A stretch of DNA of 7,860 nucleotides from Deltaproteobacteria bacterium (lineage in GTDB: Bacteria; Desulfobacterota; Desulfarculia; Adiutricales; Adiutricaceae), in NCBI GenBank assembly GCA_031278795.1, contig JAITJT010000108.1:1-7860 (forward strand). The letters are read 5' to 3'. The position numbers were made by a program, and so were the translations under genes. Shown one piece after another: positions 1 to 6,284 of the stretch. Each line of letters opens with the position of its first letter. The first letter of the stretch is position 1. Under the pieces are notes generated by a model. The model was given only the letters and a program-made list of their open reading frames with translations, was not told the origin of the DNA and did not search any database.

Positions 1-1740
1 CTCTGGCAGAGCGGGCTCTTTAGGGACAACCAGGTGGTGCAAGACCGCTTCATGGACTCCATGGATTTGGAGCGGGAGAAGGGCATAACCATCATGGCCA
101 AAAACATCTCCATCATGTATGAGGGCGTGAAGATTAACATTGTGGACACCCCGGGACACGCCGACTTCGGGGGAGAGGTGGAGCGCACGCTCACCATGGT
201 GGACGGGGCCCTGCTCCTCGTGGACGCGGCCGAGGGGCCGCTTCCCCAGACCCGCTTTGTGCTCCAGAAGGCCCTCAAGCTGAAGCTTCCCATCATCTGC
301 ATAATCAACAAGATTGATAGATCCGATAGAAGACCCAAGGAGGTCTTAAACGACATCTTCGATCTCTTGATAGACCTGGACGCCGAGGAGGATCAGCTGG
401 AGTTTCCGGTATTTTACACCAACGCCAAACTGGGAACCGCGAGCGCGAGCCTAGAGGAGGCTGAGAGCGGCAAAGCCAAGAACCTGGAGCCGCTCTTCAA
501 GGCGGTGGTGGACTATATACCCGAGCCCCCTGGTGACCCTGACAAGCCCTCCCAGTTTCTGGTGACCAATCTGGAGTGGTCCGACTACGTGGGTAGGCTT
601 TCCATAGGACCCTTGCGGAGGGGAACGCTTACGGTGGGTGACGAGGTGGCCCTCATGAAGGGTGGAGAGGTCTTCCTCAAGAGCACCCTTAAGACCATCT
701 ATACCTATGACGGTTTGAGACGGGTGGAAACCGAGCGCGCCCTCCAGGGCGATATTATAGTGCTTGCCGGCCTTCCGGATGCCTTCATAGGGGATACAGT
801 GGCAAACGCTGAGTTTCCGGAGGCCCTTCCCCCGGTGGTGGTGGACGAGCCCACCCTCACCATGGAGTTCACGGTGAACAACTCTCCCTTGGCGGGTAAG
901 GAGGGAAGCCTCCTCACCTCCAGGAAGATTAAGGAGAGATTGGACAAGGAGTCTTTGTTCAACGTCTCCATCAGGGTATCCACCAATCCCGAGGGAGACA
1001 AGGACAGCTACCAGGTGGGTGCCCGGGGGGAACTCCAGCTGGCGGTCCTGGTGGAGACCATGCGTAGGGAGGGTTTTGAGCTCACCTTGGGTTCCCCCAA
1101 GATAGTGGTCAAAGAGATAGAGGGAGTGCCCCACGAGCCTTTGGAACTGGCGGTGATTGACGTGCCGGAGGAGTACATTGGCGTGGTAACCGAAAAACTC
1201 AGCCAGCGGAGGGGCCAGGTGCTGAAACTCTCCAACCACGGCCAGGGTAGGGCGCGTCTGGAGATAAAAGTCCCCACCAGGGGCTTAATTGGCTATAGGG
1301 GCCAGTTCATGACGGACACCAGGGGCACCGGGCTATTCAACACCTTGAATATTGGCCACATTCCCTTCCAGGGCCCCATCAAGGGCCGCTCCAACGGGGC
1401 CTTGGTGGCCGACAGGAGGGGCCAGGCCGTGACCTACGCCCTCTACCACCTGCAGCCCAGGGGCTTCATATTCATAAGCCCGGGGGATCCGGTCTACCCG
1501 GGCTTGGTCATTGGCGAGAACTCCAGGCCTGAGGACATCTGGGTCAACCCCACCAAGGAGAAGAAACTCACCAACGTCCGCGCCAGCGGCACGGACGAGG
1601 CCCTGAGGCTAACGCCGCCTCGGCGCTTTTCCCTGGAGGACGCCATCGCCTATATGAGGGAAGACGAGGTCCTGGAGGTAACCCCCAAGTCCATTCGCCT
1701 CAGGAAGCGAAAGACTAGTCCCACGAATCCCAAGGCCTAA
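1..1740 (+). CDS. typA: Translational GTPase TypA/BipA, 5'-truncated by the window edge
   Basis: TypA/BipA is a cytoplasmic EF-G-like GTPase that binds ribosomes and supports 50S assembly and growth under stress or cold. The frame is open from base 1, so the first residues (LWQSGLFRDNQ) precede any start codon here. About 30 residues holding the P-loop lie upstream of the window. Visible in order: switch I with DLEREKGITI, G3 DTPGH (residues 49-53 of the visible 580), G4 NKID (103-106), a beta-barrel domain II starting near VTNLEWSDYVGRL, the EF-G-like domains III and V, and the BipA-specific C-terminal domain with PTRGLIGYRGQF, VNPTKEKKLTN, RASGTDEA and VTPKSIRLRKR. The G5 region reads YTNAK where E. 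coli BipA has YASA. A TAA stop follows a short basic tail. Identity is firm. The downstream gene is 313 bp away with its own promoter, so they are probably not cotranscribed. Confidence 0.96.
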   Translation, partial: LWQSGLFRDNQVVQDRFMDSMDLEREKGITIMAKNISIMYEGVKINIVDTPGHADFGGEVERTLTMVDGALLLVDAAEGPLPQTRFVLQKALKLKLPIICIINKIDRSDRRPKEVLNDIFDLLIDLDAEEDQLEFPVFYTNAKLGTASASLEEAESGKAKNLEPLFKAVVDYIPEPPGDPDKPSQFLVTNLEWSDYVGRLSIGPLRRGTLTVGDEVALMKGGEVFLKSTLKTIYTYDGLRRVETERALQGDIIVLAGLPDAFIGDTVANAEFPEALPPVVVDEPTLTMEFTVNNSPLAGKEGSLLTSRKIKERLDKESLFNVSIRVSTNPEGDKDSYQVGARGELQLAVLVETMRREGFELTLGSPKIVVKEIEGVPHEPLELAVIDVPEEYIGVVTEKLSQRRGQVLKLSNHGQGRARLEIKVPTRGLIGYRGQFMTDTRGTGLFNTLNIGHIPFQGPIKGRSNGALVADRRGQAVTYALYHLQPRGFIFISPGDPVYPGLVIGENSRPEDIWVNPTKEKKLTNVRASGTDEALRLTPPRRFSLEDAIAYMREDEVLEVTPKSIRLRKRKTSPTNPKA

Positions 1741-1746
1741 GGCCTT
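1732..1746 (+). other. Small inverted repeat centred on the typA stop codon
   Basis: AAGGCC and GGCCTT flank the TAA stop exactly, giving a 6-bp perfect stem with the stop codon as a 3-nt loop. No T-run follows, so it is not a convincing intrinsic terminator. It could stabilise the mRNA 3' end or arise by chance from the Lys-Ala/stop codons. No other terminator was seen behind typA. Confidence 0.4.
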
Positions 1747-1840
1747 ATCTCAATTGGACCTCTAACCTAAATAGCCTGGAAAGCCAAGTCCCCAAAGCCC
1801 CTAAAGAGACAGCTAAGACCCATGGATTGTAAGTTTTGGC

Positions 1841-1870
1841 TTAAAGACCACCACCCCTTCGTGCTATAAT
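1841..1870 (+). promoter_or_regulatory. Predicted extended -10 sigma-70 promoter for the DUF2726/DUF1844 genes
   Basis: TGCTATAAT at 1862-1870 combines a perfect TATAAT (1865-1870) with the TGn extension. The best -35 is weak: TTAAAG at 1841-1846, 18 bp upstream. Extended -10 promoters often tolerate a poor -35. Transcription would start near 1877, leaving a leader of about 175 nt before the ATG at 2054. It is placed between typA and the next gene on the same strand, as expected for a separate unit. Confidence 0.6.
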
Positions 1871-2003
1871 GTAAAGGCTAATTTTTTTTTACGCTCTTTT
1901 TCCTTGAAGACCAAAGGCGATAATTTTCGCAACTGGCCTCAGCCCGCGAGCGTTTATTGGGTTTGCGACCTATTTGATATAAACATGTTTTCTTAGGTCT
2001 TGA

Positions 2004-2028
2004 GCTCTTTTTCCTCAAGGGAAAGAGC
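2004..2028 (+). other. Leader hairpin upstream of the DUF2726-like gene
   Basis: GCTCTTT (2004-2010) pairs perfectly with AAAGAGC (2022-2028), and wobble pairs can extend the stem inward. It ends 25 nt before the ATG at 2054, close to the ribosome-binding region. No T-tract follows, so it is not a terminator. It may affect translation or be neutral. Confidence 0.4.
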
Positions 2029-2053
2029 ACAAGGTCCCATATAGGCTTTAATC

Positions 2054-3667
2054 ATGACAGAGATTGTCAATGGCTTAACAGATAATATGCAGAATCTGGT
2101 TCTGCTGGTAGCCTTTTTGCTGGTCTTGTTCGTCTTATATAAATTCAACAAGCGGCAAAGGGCCAAAAAGGCCGAAAAAGCCCAGCCTGCGCCTGGGGCT
2201 GCCGTGAGTAATATCCTCCAGGATCAAAAGACAGATGCCTCCGCGCCCGACCCAACTTCCATAAGCGGCCTTGGGCCTGTGAGTTCCCTAGTCCCGGGCG
2301 CGCCTCCCATACCCCGTTCCCCCAAAGAGGCCAAGGCCTGGGCCAAAGCCGAGGAGAAGGCCGAAAGGGCCCAACTCAAAGCCGAGGCCCAAGCCAAGAA
2401 GGCCCAGGCCAAGGCCGAGGCCTTGGCCAAGAAGGCGGCGGCCGCCGAGGCCGCAAGACTAAAAAAAGAGGCCAAGAAGAAAGGAAAAAGCGTAAGCCCT
2501 CCCCTTGAGCCCACCGACATCCTACCCGACCCCCAGATCCAGGCCAACATCGTCCAAGATGCTGAGTTAGACGAGCCCACCCTGGGAAGCCGTCCCCAAA
2601 ACCCCGGCCAGCTAACCCAGGAGCCCGCTACAATAGCTCCTATTCCGGAAGCCCCGGTTCAGCCCATAGCCCCGGTTCAGCCCATAGCCCCGCCCTTGGC
2701 AGCTGTAAGCCCTCCGGTGACTGAACCTTACGCCCAGAATATAATGGAGCTACCGCCCACTCCCAGACCTATGCCCACGCCCACGCCTCTAGATCCTCCT
2801 GTCGCCACAGTGGAGAACTCCCTAGTTGGCGAGGCTCTCACACCCACTAACCCCCTGGAGCTGGGCCTTAAAACAGCGGCCGTGGAGGCCGCGCCCACCT
2901 TGGTGAAGGACCTTGAGCAGGTCTTGGACGGCTCTCCCATCACGGCGACTCTCGCCAAAGACGAGTTTAGGGAGCCACCTCCCGCGGCCCAGCCAGGAAT
3001 GTCCAAGTACTCCCAAGTAAAGGCCGTGGAGATGAAGGCGGTACCCGGTGTCGCGCCAGCCACCAAGAGTGGCAATCTGCCTCTGGAGCCAGGACCAAGC
3101 CCTCCAGTTGTGAGCGCCAACCCCCCTCAGCTGTCAGTTAGGACCAGACCCGAAAAAGAGGGCGGTCCGGAGTTTGCCGGAAGGACCCAGATGGCCACCC
3201 CCATCCAGATTGACCAGACCCAGCTTCCCACCAACGTGAGAACCCAGGTCCAAGAGAAGAAATCCGTGACCATCCAGGACCTTAACGTTGACTACGAGAG
3301 GCTCTCCTTCATGACGCCTCTGGAGATTGTCTACTATAAGCTTCTTAGAGGGGCTTTGAAGCAGTATCTAATATTTCCCAGGGTAACGGCCAAGGCCGTG
3401 GTGAAGGCCATGTCCCAGAACCCGGAGCACCTTAAGATTGCCAACAACATCCTGGGCGGAACCGCTCTTAGCTTCATAGTCTGCGACGTGAGGCTAAACG
3501 TGAGGGCCGTGGTGGAGGTGGTGGACGAAAACGAGGCCCCCACCAACAAGGAGAAGGCTAGGGATTACATCCTCAAGAAGGCTGGCTGCACCCTGGTGCG
3601 CTTCTACAGCGGTGACAAGCCGCCGGATTTGGATACCTTGCGTAACCAGATTATCGGCTCCATCTAA
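2054..3667 (+). CDS. Membrane-anchored protein with Ala/Lys-rich helix, Pro-rich tether and DUF2726-like C-terminal domain
   Basis: Function is not known. Residues 13-29 form one hydrophobic segment followed by basic KFNKRQRAKKAEK, which by the positive-inside rule predicts a short outside N-terminus and a cytoplasmic remainder. Residues 91-145 are rich in Ala, Lys, Glu and Gln and likely form a long charged helix. Residues 148-390 are Pro-rich and low complexity. The folded C-terminus (about 418-530) starts with TPLEIVYYKLLRGAL and contains FPRVTAKAVV, LSFIVCD, VVEVVDE, ARDYILKKAG and LVRF, matching from memory the DUF2726 pattern, a restriction-endonuclease-like fold. The position usually held by Asp before FVLCD is Ser473 here, so nuclease activity is doubtful. 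The ATG at 2054 was chosen because it puts the hydrophobic segment at the N-terminus; its Shine-Dalgarno is weak (AGG at 2043-2045). A DUF1844 gene follows after 70 bp with no terminator between, suggesting cotranscription. Confidence 0.8.
   Translation: MTEIVNGLTDNMQNLVLLVAFLLVLFVLYKFNKRQRAKKAEKAQPAPGAAVSNILQDQKTDASAPDPTSISGLGPVSSLVPGAPPIPRSPKEAKAWAKAEEKAERAQLKAEAQAKKAQAKAEALAKKAAAAEAARLKKEAKKKGKSVSPPLEPTDILPDPQIQANIVQDAELDEPTLGSRPQNPGQLTQEPATIAPIPEAPVQPIAPVQPIAPPLAAVSPPVTEPYAQNIMELPPTPRPMPTPTPLDPPVATVENSLVGEALTPTNPLELGLKTAAVEAAPTLVKDLEQVLDGSPITATLAKDEFREPPPAAQPGMSKYSQVKAVEMKAVPGVAPATKSGNLPLEPGPSPPVVSANPPQLSVRTRPEKEGGPEFAGRTQMATPIQIDQTQLPTNVRTQVQEKKSVTIQDLNVDYERLSFMTPLEIVYYKLLRGALKQYLIFPRVTAKAVVKAMSQNPEHLKIANNILGGTALSFIVCDVRLNVRAVVEVVDENEAPTNKEKARDYILKKAGCTLVRFYSGDKPPDLDTLRNQIIGSI
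2651..2686 (+). repeat. Perfect 18-bp tandem duplication inside the DUF2726-like gene
   Basis: Two identical 18-bp copies (GCCCCGGTTCAGCCCATA) lie head to tail at 2651-2668 and 2669-2686, followed by a short partial third copy. They encode APVQPI twice within the Pro-rich tether. Identity at synonymous positions points to recent duplication, for example by replication slippage. The linker length may therefore vary between strains. Confidence 0.85.
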
Positions 3668-3725
3668 GAAAATTTTTCTAAGTTTCTCTCATAATGAGGA
3701 TTTTGGCATTTAAATTTCAATTTTT

Positions 3726-3730
3726 GGGAG
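3726..3730 (+). promoter_or_regulatory. Shine-Dalgarno of the DUF1844 gene
   Basis: GGGAG lies 7 bases before the ATG at 3738 in an AT-rich spacer. It supports this start and is stronger than the site of the preceding gene. Confidence 0.6.
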
Positions 3731-3737
3731 CATTAAT

Positions 3738-4253
3738 ATGACGGAATTTGAGGTGAACGACCGCAGGCACTGGGCCAAGGGCCAGGAAAACGTGGAAAAC
3801 ACCCAGGAAGATTCAAAAGAAGACGCTAAAACAGAACCCTTGACCTCTTTAGAAAAAGAGCCCCAAGAGGCCCAAGAGGCCAAGAGCCAAGAGCCTAGTC
3901 AGGATGAAACAGCCAAAAATGAGGCCCAAGCCCAGCCCAAGAGTGACAAGGCTGACACTGCGCGTAAAAGCTCAAGACCTGCCCCGGAGGCCAGCCTTCC
4001 GGTCAACTTCCAGACCATAGTCATAGGTTTCGGGGCTACAGCCTTAGCCCACATGGGCGAGGCGCCCACCGCTGACGGCAGTAAAATCCCGGTGGATTTG
4101 CAGACGGCCAAGCATTACATAGACCTTCTGGGTGTCTTGGAGCAGAAGACCAAGGGGAACCTACAAGAAGACGAAGCCCAGCTCCTACGGGCCTTTCTCT
4201 ACGATCTAAGGATTAAGTTCGTGACCTTGAGCAAAAACCAGCCTGAAAAATAG
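3738..4253 (+). CDS. DUF1844 domain protein with acidic disordered N-terminus
   Basis: This 171-residue protein has no known biochemical role. Residues 1-85 are hydrophilic, rich in Glu, Gln, Lys, Ala and Asp, with short EAQEAK/SQEPSQ-type repeats, and are probably disordered. Residues 87-166 carry the DUF1844 signature: LPVNFQTIVIGFGATALAHMG, then VDLQTAKHYIDLLGVLEQKTKGNL, then EDEAQLLRAFLYDLRIKFV. Stand-alone DUF1844 proteins are typical of deltaproteobacteria and some other phyla, and are usually shorter (about 100-130 residues), so the acidic extension is long. There is no signal peptide or membrane segment, so it is predicted cytoplasmic. It lies 70 bp behind the DUF2726-like gene without an intervening terminator, and a strong terminator follows it, so the two genes are probably one transcription unit. 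Shared function is inference from position only. Confidence 0.88.
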   Translation: MTEFEVNDRRHWAKGQENVENTQEDSKEDAKTEPLTSLEKEPQEAQEAKSQEPSQDETAKNEAQAQPKSDKADTARKSSRPAPEASLPVNFQTIVIGFGATALAHMGEAPTADGSKIPVDLQTAKHYIDLLGVLEQKTKGNLQEDEAQLLRAFLYDLRIKFVTLSKNQPEK

Positions 4254-4343
4254 CCTTGGGCTTATTTGAGTGATTCTTAGGGAGATATTTAGACATAAAG
4301 AGGCGATTTCCCAAAAAGTTCACCTTTTTTAGGCTACAATAAG

Positions 4344-4395
4344 AATCGTCCATCATCCGTGGGGAGTCTCTCCCCAGGGATGATTGACGATTTTT
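4344..4395 (+). terminator. Long bipartite rho-independent terminator after the DUF1844 gene
   Basis: The stem pairs AATCGTC (4344-4350) with GACGATT (4386-4392), ATCATCC (4352-4358) with GGATGAT (4378-4384), and GGGGAG (4361-4366) with CTCCCC (4370-4375), around a 3-nt loop. Only two small mismatches interrupt about 21 pairs. Five T follow at 4391-4395, overlapping the stem base. It lies 90 bp after the DUF1844 stop and about 90 bp before the htrA start, so it separates the two units. There is no matching A-run on the left, so it should act mainly on + strand transcripts. Confidence 0.82.
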
Positions 4396-4429
4396 CAGCC
4401 CACAAACTTAGCCCGTATCATTTTAGCGG

Positions 4430-4450
4430 AGACCCCCTTTAGAGGGGTCT
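4430..4450 (+). other. Second short hairpin in the htrA leader
   Basis: AGACCCC (4430-4436) pairs with GGGGTCT (4444-4450) across a 7-nt loop. Only three T follow (4450-4452), so it is at best a weak terminator. It ends 35 nt before the htrA ATG, between the strong terminator and the ribosome-binding site. It could be a leader structure if the htrA promoter lies just downstream of 4395. No convincing -35/-10 pair was found there. Confidence 0.45.
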
Positions 4451-4473
4451 TTCAACCATTCATTTGCTTTTTG

Positions 4474-4479
4474 AAAGGA
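4474..4479 (+). promoter_or_regulatory. Shine-Dalgarno of the htrA-type gene
   Basis: AAAGGA sits 6 bases before the ATG at 4486. It fixes the start that gives a complete signal peptide. Confidence 0.65.
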
Positions 4480-4485
4480 TAACAA

Positions 4486-6189
4486 ATGAGGAAAAATCCA
4501 AAGCATAATTTCTCGGCCCTTTCCCTCGGGTTAATAGTGGGCCTGGCTTTACTTCTCTCTTTTACGCTAACTAATGTCATGGCCCAGGAGGCGGCTCCCG
4601 CCGCCCCTGAGCCGCAAGCCCCGTCTTCCCAGGTGGCCCCTCCGGAACCAAGCGCGCCTCCCACCCGGATGACCCCACCAGAGCCAAGCTCGCCATCAAC
4701 CAGGATGGCCCCACCCGCAATAAGCGCGCCTTCCGCGCCGGCCGCGCCCCAGAGCGCGCCTTCCACCTCATCCCAGGCAACATCCCCTAGCACCCCACCA
4801 CCGGCCTTAAACGCCACCCAGCCCTCAAACGGAGCTGATAAGGTACTGGCGCCACTTCCATCCTTGGCGCCCATGGTGAAGAAGGTACAGCCCGCCATCG
4901 TCAACATCTTCACGGTGAAGGTGGTGAAGCTCAGAGGCGGCGGCAACTGGGGTGGCCCGGGCTTTAGGTTCAACCCCCCGGGTGGTGACATGAGGTCCCC
5001 GGACGAGGAGTTCTTCAACCAGTTTTTCGGCTTCCCCAGCCAGCCTCCTAGGGAGTACAAGGAGAGGGCCCTGGGCTCCGGATTCATCTTTGATCCAGCC
5101 GGCTATGTCATCACCAACAACCACGTGGTGGACGGAGCTGACGACATCAAGGTGAAGCTGGAGGATGGCTCGGAGATACCCGCCAAGGTCATCGGGAAGG
5201 ACCCCAAGACCGACATAGCTCTACTGAAGCTGGACAAGGAGGGAACCTATCCCTACATAGGCTTTGGCGACTCCGACAAGGTGGAGATAGGCGACTGGGT
5301 GGTGGCCGTGGGTAATCCTTACGGCCTGGAGCACACCGTGACCGCCGGCATCCTCTCGGCAAGGGGCCGCGCCATAGGCGCGGGCCCCTATGACGACTTC
5401 CTCCAGACGGACGCCTCCATCAACCCGGGAAACTCCGGTGGACCGCTTCTGAACCTCCAAGGCGAGGTAGTGGGCATCAACACCATGATAGTCTACGGCG
5501 GAAACGGCATTGGTTTCGCCATTCCCTCCTCCATGGCCACCAAGATAGTGGACAAGCTCAAGACCGTGGGCCATGTGGACAGGGGCTGGCTGGGCGTCAT
5601 AATCCAGGAGGTAACGCCTGAACTTGCCCAGTACTTTGGCCTCAAGGATCCCAAAGGCGCTCTTATCGGAACGGTGCAGCCCGACACCCCGGCCGCGGAT
5701 GCTGGATTCAAGGAAGGCGACATCATCATCAACTTTGACGGCAAAGACATCAAGCAGTTCCAGGATCTCTCCTCATTCGTGGCTGACACCGAGGTGGGGA
5801 AAGAGGTTAGCGTGGTGGTCTTCCGCGACAAGAAGGAAATCACCCTCAAGGTCAAAGTCGGACTCCTCCCTGACTCCGGACAGAGCGTCCCGGGTAGCGG
5901 CGGCTCGGCCGAGGACATTGGCCTCCAGGTGAGGGACATCACCCCGGAGATCGCCAGAAGCCAGAACATAGATGCCGGAACCGGCGTCTTGGTGGAGAAC
6001 GTGGCCCAGGATTCCACAGCCTACCAGGCTGGCATCAGGCCCAAGGACATAATCCTAGAGTTCAACCAGGTCAAGGTGAACTCAGTGGCTGACTTCCAGA
6101 AGGTTCTGGACTCCCACAAGAAGGGTGACCCCTATCTCTTCCGTATCAAGAGGGGTGACGTGAGCATCTTCGTCACATTCACCCAGTAA
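4486..6189 (+). CDS. Periplasmic HtrA/DegP-family serine protease with two PDZ domains
   Basis: HtrA/DegP/DegQ proteases degrade or refold damaged envelope proteins in the periplasm. Residues 1-33 are a Sec signal peptide: basic MRKNPKHN, a hydrophobic core and a VMA-QE cleavage site. Residues 34-120 are a Pro/Ala/Ser-rich extension with a 12-residue repeat. The trypsin-like domain spans about 125-360 and carries the full triad: His213 (TNNHVVDGA), Asp243 (KTDIALLK) and Ser317 (GNSGGP). The LA-type loop before the His is Gly/Pro-rich and holds EEFFNQFFG. PDZ1 begins at GWLGV (367) and runs to about 460; PDZ2 runs from about 478 to the end. At 567 residues it is roughly 90 longer than E. coli DegP (474), mostly from the linker. 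It is flanked by terminators on both sides, so it is probably monocistronic. The family is certain; whether it is the DegP or DegQ orthologue is not decidable here, so no symbol is given. Confidence 0.96.
   Translation: MRKNPKHNFSALSLGLIVGLALLLSFTLTNVMAQEAAPAAPEPQAPSSQVAPPEPSAPPTRMTPPEPSSPSTRMAPPAISAPSAPAAPQSAPSTSSQATSPSTPPPALNATQPSNGADKVLAPLPSLAPMVKKVQPAIVNIFTVKVVKLRGGGNWGGPGFRFNPPGGDMRSPDEEFFNQFFGFPSQPPREYKERALGSGFIFDPAGYVITNNHVVDGADDIKVKLEDGSEIPAKVIGKDPKTDIALLKLDKEGTYPYIGFGDSDKVEIGDWVVAVGNPYGLEHTVTAGILSARGRAIGAGPYDDFLQTDASINPGNSGGPLLNLQGEVVGINTMIVYGGNGIGFAIPSSMATKIVDKLKTVGHVDRGWLGVIIQEVTPELAQYFGLKDPKGALIGTVQPDTPAADAGFKEGDIIINFDGKDIKQFQDLSSFVADTEVGKEVSVVVFRDKKEITLKVKVGLLPDSGQSVPGSGGSAEDIGLQVRDITPEIARSQNIDAGTGVLVENVAQDSTAYQAGIRPKDIILEFNQVKVNSVADFQKVLDSHKKGDPYLFRIKRGDVSIFVTFTQ
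4636..4743 (+). repeat. Imperfect 36-bp (12-residue) tandem repeat in the HtrA linker
   Basis: Three in-phase units lie at 4636-4671, 4672-4707 and 4708-4743. The first two read APPEPSAPPTRM and TPPEPSSPSTRM; the third, APPAISAPSAPA, has diverged. The region sits between the signal peptide and protease domain and is predicted to be an extended, disordered tether. The length probably drifts by repeat gain and loss. Confidence 0.65.
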
Positions 6190-6201
6190 TCTTAATGTTT
6201 T

Positions 6202-6228
6202 CACAGAGCCGCGTTACGCGGCGCTGTG
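6202..6228 (+). other. GC-rich hairpin just after the htrA-type gene
   Basis: GCCGCG (6208-6213) pairs with CGCGGC (6217-6222) around loop TTA, and CACAG (6202-6206) pairs with CTGTG (6224-6228), with one A-G mismatch between. No T-run follows. It begins 12 nt after the stop codon and 21 nt before the terminator stem. It could protect the transcript from 3' exonucleases or be a REP-like element. Confidence 0.6.
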
Positions 6229-6249
6229 GATAAGCATTAAAAAACACAC

Positions 6250-6283
6250 ACGCCCGTGATCATTATTGGTCACGGGCGTTTTT
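6250..6283 (+). terminator. Rho-independent terminator of the htrA-type gene
   Basis: ACGCCCGTGA (6250-6259) pairs perfectly with TCACGGGCGT (6270-6279) around a 10-nt loop, followed by TTTTT (6279-6283). The left flank is A-rich (AAAAACACAC), so weaker action on the opposite strand is possible. It marks the end of the GC-rich gene block. Confidence 0.9.
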
Positions 6284-6284
6284 A

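Larger units (their letters stand above)
1741..2053 (+). other. Intergenic region between typA and the DUF2726-like gene
   Basis: This 313-bp gap has no credible ORF or tRNA. It holds an extended -10 promoter near 1862-1870, a run of nine T at 1882-1890 just after the predicted start site, and a hairpin at 2004-2028 near the downstream start codon. The T-run has no stem before it, so it is not read as a terminator. If the promoter is used, the leader would be about 175 nt, long enough to hold regulatory structure. No known riboswitch was recognised. Confidence 0.6.

Noticed and set aside
451..1239. Long reverse-strand frame inside typA
   Set aside because: The forward frame is clearly TypA. 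Open antisense frames are expected in GC-rich coding DNA, and the product is rich in His, Gly and Leu without domain motifs.
4335..4340. TACAAT as a -10 element before the htrA gene
   Set aside because: No -35 lies at a suitable distance, and transcripts would start inside the strong terminator stem.
4452..5087. Reverse-strand 211-codon frame opposite the HtrA N-terminal region
   Set aside because: It mirrors the Pro/Ala/Ser-rich tether, giving Gly/Ala-rich low-complexity sequence. The forward frame has signal peptide and catalytic triad.
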